64,000 bases of DNA, from positions 2,418,001 through 2,482,000 of the forward strand of contig NZ_CP035494.1 of assembly GCF_004135285.1 (NCBI RefSeq), written 5' to 3'. The translations under genes were made by a program, and so were the position numbers. Source of the DNA: Microbacterium protaetiae. GTDB lineage: Bacteria; Actinomycetota; Actinomycetes; Actinomycetales; Microbacteriaceae. The notes beneath the pieces were generated by a model, which was not told the origin of the DNA, did not search any database, and saw nothing but the letters and a program-made list of their open reading frames with translations. Positions 34,271 to 44,100 of the stretch are shown one piece after another (positions within the stretch are counted from its first letter, which is position 1; every line of letters begins with the position of its first letter).

Positions 34271-36621
34271 CCGCGAAAGCGCTGGTAGACGACATCACCG
34301 AAGACGCCACGGCGATGGAGGTGAGTGAGCCGCGGCACTGGGCAGCGGGTTTGCCGGGGATCACGCATGCAATGGGCCCGGCCATGGCTGACATGGGGGT
34401 GGGCCGCGCGCTGACGCTGCTCACCGACATGAACCAGAAAGACGGCTTCGACTGCATGAGCTGCGCCTGGGCCGATCCCGAAGAGCGCAAGACCTTCGAG
34501 TTCTGCGAGAACGGCGCCAAGGCGGTGACCTGGGAGGCCACTCCGGTCACGATCCCGACCTCGTTCTGGGCCGAGAACTCGATCTCGAGCCTGTTGGACA
34601 AGTCGGAATACTGGCTGGGCATGCAGGGGCGGCTCGTCGAGCCGTTGTACAAGCCGAAAGGCAAGGACAACTACGAGCCGATCTCGTGGGACGACGCGTT
34701 CACGCTGATTGCAGATCGCCTGAAGGCGATGGACTCGCCGAACGAGGCGACTTTCTACACCAGCGGCCGCACCGCGAACGAGACAGCCTTCGCGTACCAG
34801 CTGCTGGCGCGTGCGTTCGGCACGAACAATCTGCCCGACTGCTCGAACATGTGCCACGAGTCGACGGGTCTGGCCATGGGGCAGACCATCGGCATCGGCA
34901 AGAACACCATCGCGTACAAGGACTTCGCGAAGGCCGACCTCATCATCATCATGGGGCAGAATCCCGGCACGAACCATCCGCGCATGCTCACCGCACTCGA
35001 AGAGGCCAAGGAGGCCGGTGCCGAGATCGTCGCGGTGAACCCGCTGCTGGAGGCAGGGCTGGTGCGGTACAAGAACCCGCAGAAGGTCAAGGGCATCATC
35101 GGCCATGGCACCGGGATCGCCGACCAGTATCTGCAGATCCGCGCCGGCGGCGATGGCTGGCTGATGAAGGCCATCTCGCAGCGCGTGTTCCAGGCCGAAG
35201 ACGCGAACCCGGGCACGGTGCTCGATCACGCGTTCCTCGACGAGCACTGCTCGGGGCTGGAGGAGTTCCGTGAGCATGTGAAGGACCTCGACGCCGAGAT
35301 GGTGCTGCGGGCGACCGGGCTGACCACCGCCGAGATCGACGAGCTGGCCGAACGCTACCTGCGCGCCGACAAAGTGGTCATCACCTGGGCGATGGGGCTC
35401 ACCCAGCACAAGGACGCGGTCAACATCATCAAGGAGGTCATCAACCTGCTGCTGTTGCGCGGCAACATGGGCAAGCCGGGCGCCGGCGCATCGCCGATCC
35501 GCGGGCACAGCAATGTGCAGGGGGATCGCACGATGGGCATCTGGGAGAAGATGCCGCCCAAGTTCCTGGATGCGCTGCAGCGTGAATTCGGCTTCGACCC
35601 GCCCCGCGAAGACGGGTACGACGTCGTCAAGGCCGTCGAGGCGATGCAGACGGGCAAGACGAAGGTCTGGATCTCGATGGGCGGCAACCTCGTCTCTGCG
35701 GTCTCCGACACCCACGCGGCAGAGAAAGGCTTCAGCACGGTCGGGCTGAACGTGCAGATATCGACCAAGCTCAACCGCAACCACCTCACCGTCGGCGACG
35801 AGGCGATCATCCTGCCGGTGCTCGGGCGCACCGAGGTCGACATGCAAGAGGCCGGCGAGCAGATGCTGTCGGTCGAAGACTCGGTCTGTGCCATCCACGC
35901 CACGCGCGGCAAGGTGAAGCCGATCTCTGATCAGCTGCGCTCCGAGATGTCGGTGGTGGTCGGCATCGCGCGGGCGCTGTTCGGCGACTCCGGCCCGATC
36001 GACTGGGCGGCGTTCGAGAAGGACTACGACGTCATCCGCGACCACATCGAACACGTCGTGCCCGGATTCGACGATTTCAACAAGCGGCTGCACGAAGACA
36101 ACGGCTTCATCCTGCCGCATGGTCCGCGCGACTCGCGCACATTCCCCACCGCGACCGGCAAGGCCATGATCACCGTCAACGATCTGGAGTACATCGAGTG
36201 CCCTCCGGGCCGCCTGCTGCTGCAGTCGATGCGCGCGCACGATCAGTTCAACACGACGATCTACAGCCTGAACGACCGGTACCGGGGCATCAAGAAGAGC
36301 CGCCGGGTGATCTTCGTGCATCCCGACGACGTGAAAGAGCTCGGCATCGCCGATGGTTCCCTGGTCGACGTGCACAGTGAGTTCTCCGACGGCGTCGATC
36401 GCTCGGTGCACGCGTTCAAGGTCGTCGCCTTCCCGACATCGCGCGGCTGCGCGGCGACATATTTCCCCGAGGGCAACCCTCTGGTCCCACTGGGATTCAC
36501 TGCGATGGGCAGTAACACCCCGGCGTCGAAGTCGGTCGTGGTACGCCTCGAACCACTCCCCGCGGCAGGCGATTCAGACGCGACCAACGCGTCGGGCTCG
36601 CTTGCGACGGCCGAGCACTGA
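34267..36621 (+). CDS. FdhF/YdeP family molybdopterin oxidoreductase
   Basis: The 784-residue protein belongs to the FdhF/YdeP branch of molybdopterin oxidoreductases. It starts with a DCMSCAWADPE Cys region, then TFYTSGRTANETAFAYQLL, FGTNNLPDCSNMCHESTG, IIIMGQNPGTNHPRM, a GHSNVQGDRTMGIWEKMP loop, and a C-terminal cofactor-binding domain ending GCAATYFPEGNPLVPLGF. A Cys in the SNMCHES loop would be the metal ligand, so no selenocysteine is needed. Formate is the likely substrate because fdhD is adjacent, but YdeP-type enzymes are poorly characterised. The cognate electron carrier subunits are not in the window. Confidence 0.85.
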   Translation: MTAKALVDDITEDATAMEVSEPRHWAAGLPGITHAMGPAMADMGVGRALTLLTDMNQKDGFDCMSCAWADPEERKTFEFCENGAKAVTWEATPVTIPTSFWAENSISSLLDKSEYWLGMQGRLVEPLYKPKGKDNYEPISWDDAFTLIADRLKAMDSPNEATFYTSGRTANETAFAYQLLARAFGTNNLPDCSNMCHESTGLAMGQTIGIGKNTIAYKDFAKADLIIIMGQNPGTNHPRMLTALEEAKEAGAEIVAVNPLLEAGLVRYKNPQKVKGIIGHGTGIADQYLQIRAGGDGWLMKAISQRVFQAEDANPGTVLDHAFLDEHCSGLEEFREHVKDLDAEMVLRATGLTTAEIDELAERYLRADKVVITWAMGLTQHKDAVNIIKEVINLLLLRGNMGKPGAGASPIRGHSNVQGDRTMGIWEKMPPKFLDALQREFGFDPPREDGYDVVKAVEAMQTGKTKVWISMGGNLVSAVSDTHAAEKGFSTVGLNVQISTKLNRNHLTVGDEAIILPVLGRTEVDMQEAGEQMLSVEDSVCAIHATRGKVKPISDQLRSEMSVVVGIARALFGDSGPIDWAAFEKDYDVIRDHIEHVVPGFDDFNKRLHEDNGFILPHGPRDSRTFPTATGKAMITVNDLEYIECPPGRLLLQSMRAHDQFNTTIYSLNDRYRGIKKSRRVIFVHPDDVKELGIADGSLVDVHSEFSDGVDRSVHAFKVVAFPTSRGCAATYFPEGNPLVPLGFTAMGSNTPASKSVVVRLEPLPAAGDSDATNASGSLATAEH

Positions 36622-36625
36622 GCAC

Positions 36626-36655
36626 GGAAGGGGCACCCGAACGGGTGCCCCTTCC
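36626..36655 (+). terminator. Terminator after the FdhF-type gene
   Basis: Two perfect 14-bp arms (36626-36639, 36642-36655) flank AA. The hairpin starts five bases after the stop and lies before the transporter's own ribosome binding site. Confidence 0.8.
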
Positions 36656-36692
36656 GCGTGCTCGGTGATGTGATCCGCACAGAGAAAGGACA

Positions 36693-38015
36693 ATGATGTC
36701 TTCGAGCAGGGATGCCGCAGTCCGAAAACCGACCGCCGGACGATGGTGGATCGTCATCGCCGCGCTGCTGCTGCAGTTCTCGATCGGCGCTGTCTACGCG
36801 TGGAGCGTGTTCGGCAAGGCGCTGGCCGAGCCGACGGCGATGAACCTCACCACTTCGCAGGCGTCGCTGACGTTCACGGTGACGATCGGCATGATCTTCA
36901 TCGGCAGCTACGTCGGCGGCAAGGTGCAGGACCGCACCGGCCCGCGCCCGGTGGCGCTGACCGGCGGCATCATCTACGGCATCGGCTGCATCCTGGCATC
37001 GTTCGCGGTGTCGCACGATGCCAGCCTGCTGTGGCTGCTCGTGCTCGGCTACGGGGTGATCAGTGGTTTCGGGCTGGGCTACGCCTACATCGTGCCCATC
37101 GCGATGCTGCAGAAGTGGTTCCCCGACAAGCGAGGTCTCATCACCGGGCTGGCGGTGGCCGGCTTCGGCTTCGGCGCCGTGGTGACCGCCCCGGTCGCCC
37201 AGTGGCTGATAGCGATGACGCCCACCGAGCCGAACCGCGCGTTCCTGCCGCTGGGCATCGGATACATCGTTCTTGCGGTCGTGGGTGCGTCGTTCTTCCG
37301 CAACCCGCCGCAGGGCTACACGGTTCCGGGCTGGACGCCGGCGGTGAGCGGGCGCACCCGTGACGCCTACAAGCAGTTCACCGAGCAAGAGGCGCTGCGC
37401 ACCCCGCAGTGGTATCTGCTGACGGCGATCCTCACCCTGAACGTGACCGTGGGCATCGCCCTGATCGCACAGGCGGCCGCCAGCGCGCGCGACATCGCCG
37501 GCTATGACGTGGCCGGGGCGGCGGCCCTGGTCGGCGTGCTCGCGCTGTTCAACGGCGGTGGGCGGATCTTCTGGGCGTGGGTGTCGGGTTTCACCGGCCG
37601 CATGACGGCCTTCGGTCTGATGCTGGGCCTGCAGGGGGTGTGCCTGCTGATAGTGCCGCACGCCACCAATGCGGTGCTGTTCTTCATCCTCGCGGCGGTG
37701 GTCTACCTCTGCTACGGCGGTGGATTCGGCACGATGCCGGCCACGGCCGGCGACTTCTTCGGGGTCAAACACGCCGGGGCCATCTATGGCCTGATGATCA
37801 TCGGGTGGAGCCTGGGCGGCATCATCGGACCGCCGATCATCGCCGCGCTGATCGGTGAAGGCAAGAACTATGTGCTCGGCTACACCGTGATCGGCGTCAT
37901 CGCTCTGGTCGCGCTGATTGTGCCGGCGGTCACCCGGATGCCGCGGCCGAAGGAAGGCGGAGGAACGGCACCGGCCGTCGAGGTCGAGACCGACGGCCTG
38001 GCCTCGGCCGACTGA
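36693..38015 (+). CDS. OFA family MFS transporter (oxalate/formate antiporter-like)
   Basis: The 440-residue protein has twelve predicted transmembrane segments and OxlT-like features: WWIVIAALLLQFSIGAVYAW, FSGYVGG-like GSYVGGKVQDRTGPRPVALT, and LGYAYIVPIAMLQKWFPDKR with GLITGLAVAGFGFGAVV. Members exchange oxalate, formate or other small carboxylates. Its place after fdhD and the FdhF-type gene suggests formate or oxalate handling. GAAAGGA stands before two consecutive ATG codons; the first is used here. Confidence 0.86.
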   Translation: MMSSSRDAAVRKPTAGRWWIVIAALLLQFSIGAVYAWSVFGKALAEPTAMNLTTSQASLTFTVTIGMIFIGSYVGGKVQDRTGPRPVALTGGIIYGIGCILASFAVSHDASLLWLLVLGYGVISGFGLGYAYIVPIAMLQKWFPDKRGLITGLAVAGFGFGAVVTAPVAQWLIAMTPTEPNRAFLPLGIGYIVLAVVGASFFRNPPQGYTVPGWTPAVSGRTRDAYKQFTEQEALRTPQWYLLTAILTLNVTVGIALIAQAAASARDIAGYDVAGAAALVGVLALFNGGGRIFWAWVSGFTGRMTAFGLMLGLQGVCLLIVPHATNAVLFFILAAVVYLCYGGGFGTMPATAGDFFGVKHAGAIYGLMIIGWSLGGIIGPPIIAALIGEGKNYVLGYTVIGVIALVALIVPAVTRMPRPKEGGGTAPAVEVETDGLASAD

Positions 38016-38037
38016 GTCGGCCGGTTGCGGGCACGCG

Positions 38038-38089
38038 ACAAGGCGAAGGGCCGGTCACCCCTTCAGGGGTGACCGGCCCTTCGCCTTGT
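38038..38089. terminator. Bidirectional terminator between the OFA transporter and narI
   Basis: Perfect 24-bp arms (38038-38061, 38066-38089) surround TTCA. It lies between convergent genes and overlaps neither coding region, ending transcripts from both sides. Confidence 0.9.
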
Positions 38090-38098
38090 GTCACATGC

Positions 38099-38860
38099 TC
38101 ATGGTCGGCGCAGGCGCTCCGGGTCGGGGGCTGCCACCGGGTCCCAGCCGCGACGGGTCGCGCGGCTGCCGCTGCGGTGCTCGTCGCGCGAGCGGTAGAC
38201 GATGTACGGGCGGAACAGGTACTGCACCGGCGCCGAGAACACGTGCACCAGACGCGTGAACGGCCACAGGATGAACAGGAGCGTGGCGGTCAGAGCGTGC
38301 AGCTGGAACATCAGTGGCGCCTGCTCCATCAGGTGCGGCTGCGGCTGGAAGAGAAGGATGCTGCGCACCCAGGGGCTGATTGTCGCGCGGTACTCATAGC
38401 CGGGGCCGAACAGCTGGTGGATGAAGGTGGCCAGTGTGCCGAACACGAGTGTGGCACCGAGGAACACGTACATCACCTTGTCCATCGTGGTGGTGGCCAG
38501 GAACACCGGCCCGACCGTGCGGCGGCGGTAGATCAGAATCGCCAGGCCCACCAGTGTCAGCACGGCCGCGGCTGTGCCCAGCACCGTCGCCCCGACGTGG
38601 TACATGTGCTCATCAATGCCGATCGCATACAGCCACTCGCGGGGGATGAGCAGCCCTACCGCGTGGCCGGCCACCACGAAAAGGATGCCGAAGTGGAACA
38701 TCGGCGATCCCCAGCGCAGCAGGCGGTTCTCGTACGACTGGCTGGAACGCGTCGTCCAGCCGAACTTGTCGTACCGGTAGCGCCAGATGTGACCCACGAT
38801 GAACACGGCGGCCGCGATGTACGGCAGCGCGACCCACAGCAGCATGGACAGGGGGTTCAT
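38099..38860 (-). CDS. narI: Respiratory nitrate reductase gamma subunit NarI
   Basis: The 253-residue membrane protein has five transmembrane segments: LLWVALPYIAAAVFIVGHIW, GSPMFHFGILFVVAGHAVG, a central pair, and LMFQLHALTATLLFILWPF. His residues in these segments (FHFG, GHAVG, QLHAL, LVHVF) are the diheme b ligands that take electrons from quinol. The basic C-terminal tail follows SAPVQYLFRPYIVYR. ATG overlaps the narJ stop. Confidence 0.96.
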   Translation of the reverse strand: MNPLSMLLWVALPYIAAAVFIVGHIWRYRYDKFGWTTRSSQSYENRLLRWGSPMFHFGILFVVAGHAVGLLIPREWLYAIGIDEHMYHVGATVLGTAAAVLTLVGLAILIYRRRTVGPVFLATTTMDKVMYVFLGATLVFGTLATFIHQLFGPGYEYRATISPWVRSILLFQPQPHLMEQAPLMFQLHALTATLLFILWPFTRLVHVFSAPVQYLFRPYIVYRSRDEHRSGSRATRRGWDPVAAPDPERLRRP

Positions 38861-39555
38861 GCGTCCTCCCTCATTTGGAACGGCGGCAGGTTCCCGAGAA
38901 AACTCAACCCCACCGTCTCGGTGGGCGGGCCCTCGTTGATCAGATCGAGATAGCGTTCTCGCGTGGCGTCGTCGATGGGTGGCAGCGAGAGCGTCACCGC
39001 GCGCACGATATCGGCCCAGGGGCTGTTCATGCCCTCCAGGGCCGCGCGCAGCACTTCAACTCCCTCGCGGTGGCTCGAAAGCACCGCCGACGCTATCTCG
39101 GAATCGCTCATGGCAGAGAACTCGAGCACGGCCGGCAGATAGTCGGGCAGCTCCGGTGCCTCGAACTCCCATCCGGCGGCGCGGTACGCCTCAAGAATCG
39201 TCACCATCGCCGTACCGCGCTTGCGTGTGTCGCCGTTGGCGTAATACGTCAGATACAGGCTGCACTTGCGCTTGAGGTCGAAGGTGTTCACATACAGGCG
39301 TTCGAAGTCGGTGGATGCTGCAGCCGTGTCGATGAACTGCACCAGCGGCGCGCGCACCGGGTCGGGGAGCGGTTCGATCAGGGCCCGCACGGTGGGGAGT
39401 TTGCCGAACCATTCGGCATCGGGGTAGTCCAGCAGCACCGAGGCGGCCATGTGCACGCGCTGCCGCTGTTCGCGGGTCAACTCCAGTGAGTCCAGGGCGG
39501 GCGGCAGCTTGCGTCGTGGGGTGACGCGGGTTCGGGAACGGGTCAGCAGTGCCAT
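38857..39555 (-). CDS. narJ: Nitrate reductase assembly chaperone NarJ
   Basis: The 232-residue protein has the NarJ/DMSO reductase chaperone pattern: MAASVLLDYPDAEWFGKLP, FERLYVNTFDLKRKCSLYLT, YANGDTRKRGTAMV, and LPDYLPAVLEFSAM. It helps insert the molybdenum cofactor into NarG before membrane docking. The start ATG shares one base with the narH stop (TGATG), and it overlaps narI by 4 bp. Confidence 0.95.
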   Translation of the reverse strand: MALLTRSRTRVTPRRKLPPALDSLELTREQRQRVHMAASVLLDYPDAEWFGKLPTVRALIEPLPDPVRAPLVQFIDTAAASTDFERLYVNTFDLKRKCSLYLTYYANGDTRKRGTAMVTILEAYRAAGWEFEAPELPDYLPAVLEFSAMSDSEIASAVLSSHREGVEVLRAALEGMNSPWADIVRAVTLSLPPIDDATRERYLDLINEGPPTETVGLSFLGNLPPFQMREDA

Positions 39556-41192
39556 CAGGACTCTTCCTTCGGCGGGAACAAGCCGTCGGGCGAGCCGTTG
39601 CCATCCCAATTCAGCAGGTTGACCCGGCCCGGGGCAGCCGGACTGTCGGAGGTCTGCCGATCTGCCAGCGCGTGGAAGTTCTCCACCGCGACCGGCACCG
39701 GGTGGCCGCTGGAGAGCCCGAAGTGGTTCGGGCCGCCCATGCCGGGGCCGCCGTCGTAGTCCAGCGAGCACGCCAGCTCCTCCAGCTCGCGCGCCTGCTC
39801 AGCGTGGGCGGCAGGAATGACGTAGCGGTCGTTGTACTTGGCGATCGCCAGCAGCCGGTACATCTCCTCCATCTCGGTGCCGGTCATCCCGACCGCCGTG
39901 GCGATCGACTCGTCACGCTCGTCGTCGAGGTTGATGCCGCGCATGTACGACCGCATAGCGGCGAGCTTGCGCAGCGACTCGTCGACCGGCGCGGTGTCGC
40001 CCGCGGTGAAAAGCTCGGCAAGATACGAGATCGGAATGCGCAGCTTGTCGATGGCGGCGAACAGAGTGCGGGCATCCTCGCCGTCGTTGCCCGAACCGGT
40101 CACGACGTCGACGACCGGCGACAGCGGCGGCACGTACCAGACCATCGGCATGGTCCGGTACTCGGGGTGCAGCGGAAGGGCGACCTTGTACTTCTTGATC
40201 AGCGCGTAGATCGGGCTGTTCTGGGCGGCCTCGATCCAGTCCTCGGGAATGCCGTCGCGACGGGCCGCCTCGATGATCTCGGGGTCGTTCGGGTCAAGGA
40301 TCACGCTGCGCTGGGCGTCGAGCAGATCGTGCTCGTTCTCGACGCTGGCCGCCTCGGCCACCCGGTCGACGTCATACAGTACGAGGCCCAGGTAGCGCAG
40401 GCGCCCGACGCAGGTCTCCGAGCAGACGGTGGGCAGGCCCACCTCGATGCGCGGGTAGCACAGCGTGCACTTCTCGGCCTTGCCGGTCTTGTGGTTGAAA
40501 TACACCTTCTTGTACGGGCAGCCCGACACACACATGCGCCAGCCGCGGCACTTGTCCTGATCGACCAGCACGATGCCGTCCTCGGCCCGCTTGTACATGG
40601 CGCCCGAGGGGCACGAGGCGACGCACGACGGGTTCAGGCAGTGCTCGCAGATGCGCGGCAGGTAGAACATGAACGCCTGCTCGAACTCGGCCGAGACCCG
40701 CTCGCTCATCTTGCGCAGGATCGGGTCGTCCTGCATGGTCTCGGCGGAGCCGCCCAGGTCGTCATCCCAGTTGGCCGACCACGAGATCTTCATGTCCTTG
40801 CCGGTCAGCAGCGACTTCGGGCGTGCGACCGGGGTGTGCTCGCTCTGCGGAGCATTCAGCAGCATGTCGTAGTCGTACGTCCAGGGCTCGTAGTAGTCCT
40901 CGATCTCGGGCAGGTTCGGGTTCGAGAAGATGCGCGCGAGCTTGGCGAGACGCCCACCACTGCGCAGCTTGAGCCGGCCGCGCTTTGTGCGCACCCAGCC
41001 GCCGCCCCACTTCTCCTGATCCTCGTAGGTGCGGGGATAGCCGACGCCGGGGCGGGTCTCGACGTTGTTGAACCACACGTACTCCACGCCGGTTCGGTTC
41101 GTCCACGCCTGCTTGCAGGTGACCGAACAGGTGTGGCATCCGATGCACTTGTCGATGTTCATCACCATCGACATCTGGGCCATGACCTTCAT
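39555..41192 (-). CDS. narH: Respiratory nitrate reductase beta subunit NarH
   Basis: The 545-residue protein starts MKVMAQMSMVMNIDKCIGCH and holds four Cys clusters: CIGCHTCSVTCKQ; CEHCLNPSCVASCPSGAMY; CRGWRMCVSGCPYKKVYF; and CTLCYPRIEVGLPTVCSETC. The Trp in CRGWRMC marks the [3Fe-4S] cluster seen in NarH. It relays electrons from NarI heme to NarG. Its ATG overlaps the narG stop by 4 bp. Confidence 0.97.
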   Translation of the reverse strand: MKVMAQMSMVMNIDKCIGCHTCSVTCKQAWTNRTGVEYVWFNNVETRPGVGYPRTYEDQEKWGGGWVRTKRGRLKLRSGGRLAKLARIFSNPNLPEIEDYYEPWTYDYDMLLNAPQSEHTPVARPKSLLTGKDMKISWSANWDDDLGGSAETMQDDPILRKMSERVSAEFEQAFMFYLPRICEHCLNPSCVASCPSGAMYKRAEDGIVLVDQDKCRGWRMCVSGCPYKKVYFNHKTGKAEKCTLCYPRIEVGLPTVCSETCVGRLRYLGLVLYDVDRVAEAASVENEHDLLDAQRSVILDPNDPEIIEAARRDGIPEDWIEAAQNSPIYALIKKYKVALPLHPEYRTMPMVWYVPPLSPVVDVVTGSGNDGEDARTLFAAIDKLRIPISYLAELFTAGDTAPVDESLRKLAAMRSYMRGINLDDERDESIATAVGMTGTEMEEMYRLLAIAKYNDRYVIPAAHAEQARELEELACSLDYDGGPGMGGPNHFGLSSGHPVPVAVENFHALADRQTSDSPAAPGRVNLLNWDGNGSPDGLFPPKEES

Positions 41193-44100
41193 CGGTACTG
41201 CACCTCCTGGCTGCGACGACGGATCGTGGTGACCTCGTCGCGTTGGTTGCCCGTGGGGCCGAGATAGTTGAACGCCCACGCCAACTGCGCGTAGCCGCCG
41301 ATCAGGTGGCTGGGCTTGAGCAGGATGCGGGTCAGCGAGTTGTGGATGCCGCCGCGCTGTTTGCTGGTCTCTGTGATCGGCACATCCACCGTGCGGTCCT
41401 TCGCGTGGTACATGTACACCGTGCCCTCCGGCATCCGGTGCGAGACGATGGCGCGCGCCACGACGACGCCGTTGCGGTTGTAGGCCTCGATCCACTCGTT
41501 GTCGCGCACCCCGATCTTTGCGGCGTCTTCCAGACTCATCCAGATCGTGGGGCCGCCACGGCTCAGCGAGAGCATGAACAGATTGTCCTGATACTCCGAG
41601 TGGATCGACCACTTCGAGTGCGGGGTGAGGTAACGCACCGAGACCTCGGCGGCACCGGATGCGGCATCCACCCCCGTCGCCCCCGGTGTCGCATCGCCGA
41701 ACAGGCGCGCCATGTCCAGCGGAGGACGGTAGATCGGCATGTTCTCGCCGAGTTCTTCCATCCAGTCGTGATCGAGGAAGAAGTGCTGCCGCCCGGTGAG
41801 AGTGTGCCACGGCTTGAGCTGCTCGACGTTCACGGCGAAAGCGGTGTAGCGGCGGCCGCCGTGCTCCGATCCCGACCACTCCGGCGAGGTGATCACGCTG
41901 CGCGGCTGCACCTGCACGTCGGTGAACGTGATGTGGGTGCCCTCGTGCTCTTCGGCCAGGAACGCCATCTTCTGGCCGGTCTTCTGCTCGAGCTGCTTGA
42001 AGCCCTGCACCGCCAGGCGTCCGTTTGTGGTGCCCGAGAAGGCCAGCACCATCTCGCAGGCGCGGCGGTCGGTGTCCAACCGCACGCGGCCGGCCATCGG
42101 CCCCGCCTCGACCACACCGTTCAAGCGCCCCAGCATGTCGATCTCGGGCTCGGGGTGATACGTGATGCCCTTGGTGACCATGCCGAGCTTCTCGGCCAAC
42201 GGACCCAGGGTCTTCCACTTCTCGGCCAGCGCGGGGTAGTCGCGCTCGACGACAATGAGCTTGGCCATCGTCACGCCGGGCTTGAGCGGCAGATCCTGCA
42301 CGGCGCCGTGTGGCGTGGCCATGACATCGGGCGTGTCGTGCTGCAGCGGTGCGGCCACCACGTCGCGGCGCACGCCCAGGTGCGTCTGGGCCAGCTCACT
42401 GAACTTCTCGGCGAGCACCTTGAACGTGTCGAAGTCGCTGCGGGTCTGCCACGGCGAGTCGATCGCCGGACTGAACGAGTGCACGAAGGGGTGCATATCG
42501 GTCGACGAGAGGTCGTACTTTTCGTACCACGTCGCGGTGGGCAACACGATGTCGCTGAACAGCGTCGTGCTGGTCATGCGGAAATCGCTTGTCATCAGCA
42601 GGTCGAGCTTGCCCAGCGGGGCATCCTCACGCCAGCGCACATCGCGCGGGCGCGAGCCCTCGGGCGTCTCGCCGACCCGCACGGCCGACTCGGCGCCCAG
42701 CAGGTGCTTGAGGAAGTACTCGTTGCCCTTGCCCGAGGACCCCAGCACGTTCGCTCGCCACATGTCGATGACGCGGGGGAAGTTCTCCGGCGCATCGGGG
42801 TCTTCGCAGGCGTAGTGCAGCGAGCCGTCGTTCAGGCTGTCGACGATGTACTGCGCGGGCTCTTTGCCGGCTGCCTCGGCCTCGTCGCACAGGTCGAGCG
42901 GATTGCGCGAGAACGTCGGATAGCTCGGCATCCAGCCCCGCTTGACCGACTCGACCAGGCAGTCGGCGGTGGTGCGGTCGTCGAAGACGCCGCGTGCCAA
43001 GGGGGAAGCGAGCTGATTCGCCGGCAGGCCGTCATAGCGCCACTGGTCGGTGGCCAGGTACCAGAACGCGGTGCCGATCGCCTGCCGGGGCGGGCGGTTC
43101 CAGTCGGCAGCGCCGGCGTACTGGTTGTAGCCGGTGAGCGGTCGCACCTTCTCCTGGCCGACGTAGTGCGCCCATCCGCCGCCGTTGACGCCCTGGCATC
43201 CGGTCATCATCGTCAGAGCGAGGAACGTGCGATAAATGGTGTCGGAGTGGAACCAGTGGTTCGTGCCGGCACCCATCAGGATCATCGAACGACCGCCGCT
43301 GCGTTCGGCGTTGTCGGCGAACTCGCGGCCGATGCGGGTGGCCTGCTCGGCGGGCACCGACGTGATCTCTTCCTGCCAGGCGGGCGTGCCCGGGGTCGAG
43401 GCGTCGTCATAGCCGGTCGGCCATTCGCCGGGAAGACCGTCGCGGCCCACCCCGTAGCGGGCCAGCATCAGGTCGAACACCGTCGTGACGGTCTTGCCGT
43501 TCACCGTACGCACCGGCACACCGCGGCCGACCACGCCGGCACCCCCGGCGTGCTCCTGGCCCGCGTCGGGTGCCACGTCGAAGCGGGGCAGGGCGACTTC
43601 GGCCGAGGCGCCGTCCCAACCGGCCAGGTCGGCGATCGACAGCTGCGGCACCACATCGCCCAGGTCGAGGTTCCACTTGCCCTCGTCTTCGGGCGAGAAG
43701 CGGTGCCCGAGCGAGCCGTTCGGCACGACCGGGGTACCGTCGGCGTCGAGCACCGCAGGCTTGAACTCCGCGTGCGCGGCGGAGGCGGCATCCTCACCCA
43801 AATCACTCGCGGTGACGAACTTGCCCGGCACCAGCCGATCGCCGTTGTGCTCGAGGGTCACCAGGTAGGGGGCGTCGGTGTACCGGCGCATGTAGTCCTC
43901 GAAGCGCGGTGTGCGCTTGTGCACGAAGTGCTCGGTGAGAATGACATGTCCCATCGCGATACCCAGGGCCGCGTCGGTGCCCGGGTGCGGTGAGGCCCAC
44001 TCATCGGCGAACTTGGTGTTGTCGGTGTAGTCGGGTGAGACCACCACGACCTTCTGCCCGCGGTAGCGCGCCTCGGTCATGAAGTGGGCGTCGGGTGTGC

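Noticed and set aside
34267..34600. FdhF-type gene as a selenoprotein with in-frame TGA
   Set aside because: The frame is continuous without TGA, and Cys residues fill the candidate metal-ligand positions.
34066..36411. A 781-codon open frame antisense to the FdhF-type gene
   Set aside because: It mirrors the third-position GC bias of the real gene, has no family motif and no start signal.
41243..43993. A 916-codon open frame antisense to narG
   Set aside because: narG is unmistakable on the other strand; the antisense frame is a by-product of high GC content.
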